From the NCBI GenBank assembly GCA_025356765.1, contig JANXRO010000194.1, positions 1-8,309 of the forward strand: DNA of 8,309 nucleotides, given 5' to 3'. A program made the position numbers and the translations under genes. The stretch is from Hyphomicrobiales bacterium. GTDB taxonomy: Bacteria > Pseudomonadota > Alphaproteobacteria > Rhizobiales > Aestuariivirgaceae. This document shows positions 1 through 6,040 of the stretch, piece by piece (the first letter of the stretch is position 1; every line of letters starts with the position of its first letter). A model generated the notes under the pieces. It was not told the origin of the DNA. It made no database searches and saw only the letters and a program-made list of their open reading frames with translations.

Positions 1-984
1 ATGTCTATCATCGCGAATTATAATGGCACAGCAACGGTGGGTGATCTGGTGTTGATCAACAGTTTGATGATCCAGCTTTATATGCCTCTCAATTTCATCG
101 GCTCGTCTTACCGCGAAATCAAACAGGGTTTGATTGACGTGGAGGGCATGTTCGGCATTTTGCGCCAAAACACTGAGATAGCGGATAAGCCGGGTTCTCC
201 CGCGTTTGTGGCAGGCAGAGGCGACATTGTTTTTGAAAACGTGTCCTTTGCTTATGATAAAGCCAGGCCGATTTTAAAAAACATTTCGCTGCATGTGCCA
301 GCGGGAAAAACCATGGCCATCGTTGGCCCATCAGGTGCTGGCAAATCCACCATCTCGCGTTTGCTGTTCCGCTTTTATGATGTTTCAGCGGGGCGCATTT
401 TGATTGATGGGCAATGTATTGCAGATGTGCAGCAAGAAAGCTTGCGCCGTGCCATTGGTATGGTGCCGCAAGATACTGTGCTGTTCAATGACACTGTGCG
501 CTATAACATTCGCTATGGCAGACCAGATGCAACAGACGCTGAGGTGGAAGAAGCGGCCAAGCTGGCGCAAATCCACACCTTTGTTTTAAGCCTGCCCAAA
601 TTGTATGACAGCATGGTGGGCGAACGGGGCTTGAAATTATCAGGCGGCGAAAAGCAGCGCGTTTCTATTGCCCGCACCATTTTAAAGTCTCCGCCCATTT
701 TGGTGTTGGATGAAGCCACCTCGGCTCTTGACAGTTTGACAGAGCAAGACATTCAAGGCGCATTGCGCAGTATTTCAAAAAACCGCACAACTTTGGTGAT
801 TGCGCATCGTCTTTCAACAGTGATTGATGCTGATGAAATTGTTGTGCTCGACAAAGGTCAAATTGCCGAACGTGGCACACATGCCGCCCTGATCAAAAAG
901 CGTGGGCTTTATGCAACCATGTGGAATCGCCAACAAGAAGCCGATGAAGCACGAAAGAAGTTGGCCCAGATTGTGGAAGTTTAA
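1..984 (+). CDS. atm1: Atm1-type ABC exporter, C-terminal part (5' truncated by window edge)
   Basis: This is the 3' part of a half-size ABC exporter (permease plus ATPase in one chain) of the Atm1/ABCB7 group, inner-membrane proteins that export glutathione-linked sulfur or metal compounds. Residues 13-41 hold the end of the membrane domain, with the group's typical QLYxPLNFxGxxYREIKQ stretch. The nucleotide-binding domain is complete: Walker A GPSGAGKST at 109-117, Q-loop Gln157, signature LSGGEKQR at 213-220, Walker B ILVLDEAT at 233-240, D-loop SALD at 241-244, and switch His269. The ATG at position 1 is almost certainly an internal Met, because roughly 300 residues with the first five helices are missing, so the true start lies outside the window. 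It ends in TAA at 982-984. No strong intrinsic terminator follows. The family call is firm; the substrate is inferred. Confidence 0.92.
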   Translation: MSIIANYNGTATVGDLVLINSLMIQLYMPLNFIGSSYREIKQGLIDVEGMFGILRQNTEIADKPGSPAFVAGRGDIVFENVSFAYDKARPILKNISLHVPAGKTMAIVGPSGAGKSTISRLLFRFYDVSAGRILIDGQCIADVQQESLRRAIGMVPQDTVLFNDTVRYNIRYGRPDATDAEVEEAAKLAQIHTFVLSLPKLYDSMVGERGLKLSGGEKQRVSIARTILKSPPILVLDEATSALDSLTEQDIQGALRSISKNRTTLVIAHRLSTVIDADEIVVLDKGQIAERGTHAALIKKRGLYATMWNRQQEADEARKKLAQIVEV

Positions 985-1070
985 ACTTTCTGTTTCCGCT
1001 GAAGTTAAGGAAAATAATAACCAAGGCTTGCGGCCTATCCTTAATCAAGGCTGAATCAACTTTTCAGTAA

Positions 1071-1108
1071 GCACAGTTCAAAAACGTCTATTAACTGCAC
1101 AGTTCAAA
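1071..1108. repeat. 12-base direct repeat, possible operator
   Basis: GCACAGTTCAAA occurs exactly at 1071-1082 and again at 1097-1108, 26 bases start to start. The second copy sits in a small dyad, AACTG (1093-1097), CA, CAGTT (1100-1104). The pair lies about 25 bases upstream of a weak promoter candidate. The repeat is seen directly; a regulatory role is inferred. The 26-base period is about 2.5 helical turns, so the two copies would not face the same side of the DNA. Confidence 0.45.
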
Positions 1109-1131
1109 TGAGCCGATAATTCGCCTCAAAT

Positions 1132-1160
1132 TTGATGAAAATCCTGTTTCAATTCATATT
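1132..1160 (+). promoter_or_regulatory. Weak candidate sigma-70-type promoter for the YbjQ-family gene
   Basis: TTGATG at 1132-1137 (4 of 6 to TTGACA) and CATATT at 1155-1160 (4 of 6 to TATAAT) are separated by exactly 17 bases. Transcription starting near 1167 would give a leader of about 110 bases that includes the two possible hairpins at 1169-1201 and 1228-1245. Matches of this quality arise by chance, so this is only the best candidate in the gap. Confidence 0.22.
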
Positions 1161-1275
1161 TGTTTACGGTTGCGGGCCAATATGACCTCAACGACCGCAA
1201 CAATCGCGGCACAAAACCGATGGTCAAGCTTTCAACATAGAAAGCGCCGTCATTAATTATTGGGGACTAAGTCAA

Positions 1276-1701
1276 ATGAAGATTACAACAACGGAGACAA
1301 TCGCCGGGCGGCTAGTAGAAGACACGCTCGGTGTGGTGCGCGGAACGGTTTTATGGTCACGCCGCGTGATGAAATATAACCATGGCGGCCTGCGCGGCCT
1401 GCAATATACCACCATGGATGAAATGTCAGATGGCTTGCATGAAGCCAAGGAACAGGCCGAAGCCAAGGCCAAAGCACAAGCCAAAGCTTTGGGCGCTGAT
1501 GCCATTATTTCCATGCGCATTGATGTGGTGGAATTAAGCGATGGTGTGTTTACAGCAGTGGCTTCTGGCACCGCTGTTCAAACCTGCGCCTTGCCATCAG
1601 CAATGCCAGCCTTTGGTATTGCAGCCAATGATGACGAGTTCAGCTCCATTCCCGTGTTTGAACGGCCGAGCTTGCGCCTTGTTTCCAACATGATGCACTA
1701 A
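1276..1701 (+). CDS. YbjQ/UPF0145-family protein with a C-terminal extension
   Basis: A 141-residue cytoplasmic protein with no signal peptide or membrane helix. Residues 1-103 fit the YbjQ/UPF0145 fold: an N-terminal TTTxTIxG-like strand, a GxVxG-like turn at about 19-23, a long Ala/Lys/Glu-rich helix at about 54-72, then LGADAIISMRIDV (72-84) and a closing SGTAV strand (97-101). The family is often called a heavy-metal-binding domain from structural work, but its physiological role is not settled. Usual members are near 105 residues. The extra tail of about 38 residues (104-141) is Pro/Ala-rich then acidic and resembles nothing I recognise. A GGGGA at 1262-1266, nine bases upstream, supports the ATG at 1276. 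The gene appears monocistronic, with a strong terminator 52 bases past its stop. Family confident, function unknown. Confidence 0.83.
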   Translation: MKITTTETIAGRLVEDTLGVVRGTVLWSRRVMKYNHGGLRGLQYTTMDEMSDGLHEAKEQAEAKAKAQAKALGADAIISMRIDVVELSDGVFTAVASGTAVQTCALPSAMPAFGIAANDDEFSSIPVFERPSLRLVSNMMH

Positions 1702-1753
1702 ATCTTATAGCCACGCCAATCGGCCGCTAAGAGCCGGGGCATCTATCAATTTC

Positions 1754-1793
1754 GGCCTGCACTCTCGGGGGAGATGGCAGGCCTTTTGCTTTT
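1754..1793 (+). terminator. Intrinsic (Rho-independent) terminator after the YbjQ-family gene
   Basis: GGCCTGC at 1754-1760 pairs perfectly with GCAGGCC at 1777-1783. After a 2x2 internal mismatch, an inner TCTC/GAGA stem (1763-1766 with 1771-1774) closes a GGGG loop. The stem is followed directly by TTTTGCTTTT at 1784-1793. The GC-rich stem and T-rich tail are oriented to stop + strand transcription. The opposite strand has no comparable T-run, so it looks one-directional. It separates the YbjQ-family gene from the psd operon. Confidence 0.82.
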
Positions 1794-1836
1794 GGCCCCA
1801 ACACACTATAGGAACGGCTTGTTCAACGGAGTCGCT

Positions 1837-2541
1837 ATGACAATTATAGACAGCATCAAAACATCAATCGCCCCTGTGCACCAAGAGGGTTGGCGTTTTG
1901 TGGCTATTTTTGCAGGCGTAACGCTGTTGATCTGGTGGCTGGGCCTTTGGCCTTTGGTGCCGATTGGTGTTGTATTGACTGCATGGTGCGCCTATTTTTT
2001 TCGTGATCCCACACGTGTTACCCCGCTTGGTGCAACTTTAATAATCTCGCCAGCTGATGGCCACATAAGCGCCATTGAAAGTGTTATTCCGCCAACTGAG
2101 CTTGATTTGCCTCGCGAGAAGATGACACGCATTTCCGTGTTTATGAATGTGTTTGATGTTCACATCAACCGCTCGCCCATAAACGCGAAAATTCAAAAAA
2201 TAACCTATGTGCCCGGCCTATTTTTTAATGCCGAACTTGATAAAGCCAGCGAAGACAATGAACGCCAAGCCTTCACATTGGAAACGGACCAAGGCTCTAA
2301 AATTGGCGTTGTGCAAATTGCGGGCTTGGTGGCAAGACGCATCGTTAAATTTGTGGAAGAGGGCGACAAATTGGAAGCAGGCCAACGCTTTGGCCTGATC
2401 CGTTTTGGCAGCCGCGTCGATGTGTATATTCCTGAAGATGTGGCACCGCTGGTCTGCGTGGGCCAACGCGCATTGGCAGGCGAAACAATTCTTGCTGATC
2501 TTGCCGTAAACGGCAAACCAAAACCGTCGCGCAGGGCTTAG
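1837..2541 (+). CDS. psd: Phosphatidylserine decarboxylase proenzyme (short, type A)
   Basis: Decarboxylates phosphatidylserine to phosphatidylethanolamine at the inner membrane, using a pyruvoyl group made by self-cleavage. Read from the ATG at 1837 it has 234 residues, typical of the short family. A hydrophobic N-terminal segment at about 20-53 anchors the enzyme. The SPADGHIS block contains Asp74, the FDVHINRSP block contains His109, and the cleavage site is Gly191-Ser192 in RFGSRVDVYIP. Cleavage would give a 191-residue beta chain and a 43-residue alpha chain whose Ser192 becomes pyruvoyl. Asp74, His109 and Ser192 are the likely cleavage triad, by analogy. An in-frame ATG at 1774 is rejected because it lies inside the terminator stem. 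ACGGAG at 1826-1831 is a well-placed ribosome site for 1837. pssA follows after 5 bases. Confidence 0.95.
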   Translation: MTIIDSIKTSIAPVHQEGWRFVAIFAGVTLLIWWLGLWPLVPIGVVLTAWCAYFFRDPTRVTPLGATLIISPADGHISAIESVIPPTELDLPREKMTRISVFMNVFDVHINRSPINAKIQKITYVPGLFFNAELDKASEDNERQAFTLETDQGSKIGVVQIAGLVARRIVKFVEEGDKLEAGQRFGLIRFGSRVDVYIPEDVAPLVCVGQRALAGETILADLAVNGKPKPSRRA

Positions 2542-2546
2542 GTCGC

Positions 2547-3317
2547 ATGGCAGAAACCCCAGCAGACAACCGCAAATTCAAACCCATTCCGCTTCGGTTT
2601 CTATTGCCGAATTTGCTCACGTTGTTGGCGCTGTGCAGCGGCGTGACTGCCATTCGTTTTGCCATTGAAAATAGATATGAATATGCGGTGGCCGCTATTA
2701 TTTTCGCAGTTGTTTTAGATGCGTTGGATGGCCGCTTGGCGCGCTATCTCAAAGGCACCTCGCGGTTTGGCGCAGAGTTGGATTCACTGGCAGACTTTGT
2801 TAATTTCGGTGTCGCCCCTGCTATTATTCTATATCTATGGTCGCTCAACAGTTTGAAAACCTTTGGCTGGGTTGTTTGCCTAATGTTGGCCATTGGCTGC
2901 GCTCTGCGCTTGGCCAGATTTAATGTGATGTTGGATGATCCTGATAAGCCCAAATGGATGAACGGTTTTTTCACGGGCATTCCAGCACCGGCGGGTGCTG
3001 GCCTTGCGTTGGCTCCACTATACTTGGGCTTTTTGGGCCTGATCAACGAGGGCCACCCCTTTGCAAAAACCATTTCGATTTATGAGATTGCAATTGCAAT
3101 TTTAATGGTCAGCCGTGTGCCAACCTACTCTGGCAAAACACTAACCCGTGTTCCGCGCGAATATGCCTTGCCGCTTTTAGGATTGATGGCATTATTTGTG
3201 GTGTTCCTGATTTCCTTTCCGTGGGAAACATTATCGATTTTATCCGTCATTTACCTGATCTTCATCCCCGTGAGTATGTTGTCGTTTCGGCGTTACAAAC
3301 GGCGCGATGCCGTCTAA
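2547..3317 (+). CDS. pssA: CDP-diacylglycerol-serine O-phosphatidyltransferase
   Basis: Transfers phosphatidyl from CDP-diacylglycerol to L-serine, giving the phosphatidylserine that the upstream psd product turns into phosphatidylethanolamine. This is a 256-residue integral membrane protein. The CDP-alcohol phosphotransferase signature is complete: Asp58, Asp61-Gly62, Ala65-Arg66, Gly75, Asp79 and Asp83, with the exact D-x2-DG-x2-AR-x8-G-x3-D-x3-D spacing. The acidic residues bind the metal and Asp83 is the expected catalytic base. Hydrophobic segments at about 18-40, 46-60, 88-103, 106-121, 146-166, 177-190, 207-223 and 227-246 fit the multi-helix fold. The TAG of psd ends 5 bases before this ATG, and the AGG overlapping that stop probably serves as ribosome site, so the two genes are likely translationally coupled. 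The PssA rather than PgsA call rests on overall resemblance and the psd neighbour. Confidence 0.95.
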   Translation: MAETPADNRKFKPIPLRFLLPNLLTLLALCSGVTAIRFAIENRYEYAVAAIIFAVVLDALDGRLARYLKGTSRFGAELDSLADFVNFGVAPAIILYLWSLNSLKTFGWVVCLMLAIGCALRLARFNVMLDDPDKPKWMNGFFTGIPAPAGAGLALAPLYLGFLGLINEGHPFAKTISIYEIAIAILMVSRVPTYSGKTLTRVPREYALPLLGLMALFVVFLISFPWETLSILSVIYLIFIPVSMLSFRRYKRRDAV

Positions 3318-3331
3318 TTCCAAGGCCTGAA

Positions 3332-5887
3332 ATGCCACAATCGCTGTTTGATAATCTAAGAGCACAAAGAACCCTTTCCCCGCCGCCGAGGCGCATTAAG
3401 CCAAACGGCTTCGCCCGCGTGGCGCGAGGGTGTTGGAATAACGCTCCATGGGTCATCGCCTTTTGGTTGATTTTGGCATGCGGCAGTTTGTATTTTTCAC
3501 AACGCATCTATCAAACGCCAAGTGGGGGCCAACTGCCCATTCCCGTGCTGGTTCAAAGTGCGCAAGAACTTTCGCAAAAATTTCCCGGGTTGGAAAATCT
3601 GCAAACCATTGTGTTGGCCAACACCGATGCCGCAACGCTGGAAGAACAGCGGTCTGATTTAGTATCCACCTTGCAACTGCAAACAGATGCTTATGACCTG
3701 GTGTTTGCGCCGGGTTTTGGCGATTATTACGAGGCTCATGGCCTGCTTTATCACCCGCTTGATGAGGTGAAATTGCGCACAGCCTATGCATTGTCTTTAA
3801 AACCCCTTTTCACAGCCATTGCACAAGCGCCCAATGCCAACAGCATGGCGACCTTGGTCAATGAAGTTTCGGCCAGCATATCTCAGGGCCGTGAACCACA
3901 GGGGCTGGAAGACCTGTTCGCCCAAAGCGCTTCTTCCCTGCAGGCTTTGATGAGCGGCATTGATAGGCCCGTGGATTGGAGCGTGGTTGCCGATTTGGAT
4001 AATGACAGCACGGCCACACAGGCAATCGTGTTGGCCATTCCCAAGCCCGGCGCAGCGGCCCAAGCCCACGCTATCACTTTGAAACTTCTTGATGTGATCA
4101 AAAGCTCGTCAACCACCACTGTCAGTTTTCAACAGCCAGATGTGTCGAATACAAATCCGCAAACCAACTTTGAAAAGCTTGATGGTCCGCGCACCGTTGC
4201 CGCTGGATTAATCGGTTTGGTTTTTGCCGGTCTTGTTTTGGCCCTCAGTCTTGGTCGGTTAAGATTGGTGTTGGTGGGTGTCATTCCTGTGCTTTGTACC
4301 GGAGCTTTTTCCGGAACCCTGGTGTTGAAGCTCACTGGCGCGAGTTGGCCAAATTATTGGCCATTGTTTGCGGCTGCCGTGCTGGCCACAGCCCAATTGT
4401 CGCTGCGCTATATTGCGGGCGTTGCATCTGCTGCCAATGGCAGGCGAGCCCGAGAAACCAATGTCATGTTGGCTGTTCAAAACAATGGGCGTGTTTTGTT
4501 ATGGATCACGGCTGTTGCCATTGTGGCGGTGATAGGTTTGCTGTTTGTGAAAGATCCACTGTTGAACAAACTTGTGATCGCAACTGTAAGCGCAATCATG
4601 CTCGGCTACCTTTGCGTCGTATCGCTTTGCCCTGCACTTTTTAGAGTGTTTCCAGACGCATCAAAATGGCGGGCCAAAGAATGGTTGGTGCCCGCCCACA
4701 GGGCATTGTTTGAAGCAGGCCCATGGCAATTTGTTGCAAAAGCTTTGATTGGTTTAGGCGTTGCTGCAAGCCTTTTGGTGTTGTTTACGATCACGCCGGG
4801 GCAGAAGCCGAAAGTGTTAGACGGGCCGGTGAATATTCTCGTGAATTCAGAGACTAAGGCCGAAGAGATGATTCAAAGCTTGAAGAACGTGAAAGAAGCT
4901 CAAAGCATTCGTTGGCTTGCGATGTTCTTGCCCGAGGATGGAACGGCCAAGCAGACAACCTTGGCGCAATTGAAAGATCAATTCCCGCGCATAGACCCCG
5001 TGGCCAGCCAAGACCCGCAAGATTTGCGTGATCAAATTGAAACGTTAAGCGAAAGCTTGAAAGAAATTTCTTCAACGCCTGAAACCAAACCAGCACTGAA
5101 AAAAGCTGCGGATGACTTCAGACGCAGCTTGGCTTTGCTTGGTGCAACCAGCGGCGATGAACAGGTGCGCCAATTGGAAAATCGATTGTTCGGCGGTTTT
5201 AACCGCTTGGCAGATCGGGCAGATGTTTTAGCATCCGTCACAACACCCACGCTTGAAACTTTGCCGCAAGAATTGCGCCGCCTTTTCTTGTCTGACGACG
5301 GACAGTTCCGATTAGAAGTTTTACCCGTGGCCGGAGTTTCCAATGCCAACTTAGCTTTGCGTTTGCAGGCCGCTGGCTTTGATCCTGTCCATCCGGTGGT
5401 GACAGAAAAACAATTCCATGATTTGCGATTGCAGCTTGTATTTTGGGTTTTTGGTTTTGCAATTGCGGCAAGTGCAGTTTTGCTGATGGTGCGTTTTGGC
5501 CCAACAGCGAACCTGAACGGCACAGGCATGGCCTTTGCCGCGGCCTTGTGCTTTTTGGCAGCTGCAGAGCGCGTGTGGCAAAGCGAATGGAATTTAAGGT
5601 GGTTGTTAATCGGCATTCTTGTTTTGGCAAATTTATCAACAATGTTGATCAAAACGCCGATGGCAGTTTCCAGCACAGCACTTTCAGCAATTGAAGTGTT
5701 TCTTATTCCGGCACTTCTGATCAGCTTGGCTTTGCCGTTTGCGTTGTTGAACGTAAGCCTCATTGAAACTGAACTTATGCCAATCGCCTTGGCCTTGGGC
5801 CTTGTGGCCATGGTTGTGGGGCTGCTGCAAAAGCATGGTTCAGACGCTGATTTGCTAAAGCAGGATGATTATGGCATAGATGGCTGA
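3332..5887 (+). CDS. Divergent MMPL/RND-family membrane protein, HpnN (hopanoid transporter)-like
   Basis: An 851-residue membrane protein with the doubled RND layout. Helix 1 is at about 39-56, followed by a large periplasmic domain (57-285) and five helices (about 287-307, 311-332, 340-360, 386-405, 411-437). A second lead helix (467-487), a second periplasmic domain (488-697) and five more helices (700-720, 729-745, 755-772, 785-808, 813-832) complete it. Size, layout and a periplasmic LETLPQELRR (641-650) with following DGQFRLEVLP resemble HpnN, which carries hopanoids toward the outer membrane. The acidic proton-relay residue expected in helix 4 (GVDF motif) is absent: ATAQLSLRY (352-360) stands there, with Leu351 at the Asp position by eye. 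Proton-driven activity is therefore doubtful. The start at 3332 is preferred over an in-frame ATG at 3221, because the latter overlaps pssA by 97 bases and 3332 has an AAGG at 3322-3325. It starts 14 bases after pssA. Substrate unknown; an envelope lipid is inferred. Confidence 0.78.
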   Translation: MPQSLFDNLRAQRTLSPPPRRIKPNGFARVARGCWNNAPWVIAFWLILACGSLYFSQRIYQTPSGGQLPIPVLVQSAQELSQKFPGLENLQTIVLANTDAATLEEQRSDLVSTLQLQTDAYDLVFAPGFGDYYEAHGLLYHPLDEVKLRTAYALSLKPLFTAIAQAPNANSMATLVNEVSASISQGREPQGLEDLFAQSASSLQALMSGIDRPVDWSVVADLDNDSTATQAIVLAIPKPGAAAQAHAITLKLLDVIKSSSTTTVSFQQPDVSNTNPQTNFEKLDGPRTVAAGLIGLVFAGLVLALSLGRLRLVLVGVIPVLCTGAFSGTLVLKLTGASWPNYWPLFAAAVLATAQLSLRYIAGVASAANGRRARETNVMLAVQNNGRVLLWITAVAIVAVIGLLFVKDPLLNKLVIATVSAIMLGYLCVVSLCPALFRVFPDASKWRAKEWLVPAHRALFEAGPWQFVAKALIGLGVAASLLVLFTITPGQKPKVLDGPVNILVNSETKAEEMIQSLKNVKEAQSIRWLAMFLPEDGTAKQTTLAQLKDQFPRIDPVASQDPQDLRDQIETLSESLKEISSTPETKPALKKAADDFRRSLALLGATSGDEQVRQLENRLFGGFNRLADRADVLASVTTPTLETLPQELRRLFLSDDGQFRLEVLPVAGVSNANLALRLQAAGFDPVHPVVTEKQFHDLRLQLVFWVFGFAIAASAVLLMVRFGPTANLNGTGMAFAAALCFLAAAERVWQSEWNLRWLLIGILVLANLSTMLIKTPMAVSSTALSAIEVFLIPALLISLALPFALLNVSLIETELMPIALALGLVAMVVGLLQKHGSDADLLKQDDYGIDG

Positions 5888-6040
5888 TGTGCCAATCTCT
5901 GCACCATTCCACACGAACATTGCGCGACGACGTTCTCGTCAATTGCGCCCGCATTGGTTTTAAGCCTTAGGCTCGCACATTCCTGTTTGTACTTGAACAC
6001 CCGCAACAGCGATGAACCCTTTGCATTTGGAAATTGAACC
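5888..6040. other. Spacer between the lipid operon and the aminotransferase gene
   Basis: No gene is visible. GACGA/TCGTC (5926-5930 with 5936-5940, 5-base loop) forms a small hairpin, flanked by the direct repeat ATTGCGC at 5919-5925 and 5942-5948. AGCC-TTA-GGCT lies at 5963-5973. Neither hairpin is followed by a T-run, so an intrinsic terminator is not supported and transcription may end by Rho or run on. I found no -35/-10 pair I would defend. Confidence 0.5.

Larger units (their letters stand above)
985..1275. other. Non-coding gap between the exporter and the YbjQ-family gene
   Basis: No credible gene is visible on either strand. Just after the exporter are two short hairpins, AGGC/GCCT (1024-1036) and CCTT/AAGG (1039-1050), but no T-run follows, so a terminator is not supported. 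A 12-base direct repeat lies at 1071-1108. Nearer the next gene, GTTGCGG at 1169-1175 can pair with CCGCAAC at 1195-1201 (7 bp, 19-base loop). GCTTTC at 1228-1233 can pair with GAAAGC at 1240-1245 (6 bp, 6-base loop). The length suggests that the downstream gene has its own promoter. Confidence 0.6.

Noticed and set aside
1..3. ATG at the first base as the true start of the exporter gene
   Set aside because: The protein begins at the last membrane helices of an Atm1-type exporter; the N-terminal membrane domain must lie upstream of the window.
1071..1110. LexA/SOS box in the repeat region
   Set aside because: GTTC is present in both repeats, but the second GTTC at the required 7-base spacing is missing.
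1441..1500. Repeated GCCAARG units as a DNA repeat element
   Set aside because: They encode an Ala/Lys-rich helix in the YbjQ-family protein and are explained by amino-acid composition.
1720..1757. Possible antiterminator using the repeated TCGGCC (1720-1725 and 1752-1757) and GCCG at 1733-1736
   Set aside because: The alternative pairings are only 4 bp long, far weaker than the terminator stem, so a switching mechanism is not supported.
1774..1836. Upstream in-frame start for psd
   Set aside because: It falls inside the terminator hairpin, lacks a proper ribosome site, and adds residues not typical of the family.
2205..2665. Several overlapping minus-strand open frames across psd and the start of pssA
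   Set aside because: They lie opposite strongly supported genes, have low-complexity translations, and have no ribosome sites or family features.
3221..3331. Upstream in-frame start for the RND gene inside pssA
   Set aside because: It would overlap pssA by 97 bases, and the added 37 residues are an out-of-frame reading of the pssA 3' end; ATG 3332 fits the gap after pssA.
5032..5811. A 259-codon open frame on the minus strand within the RND gene
   Set aside because: Its product is Lys/Arg/Ala/Ser-rich with no recognisable domain; it is a shadow of the real gene's codon bias on the opposite strand.
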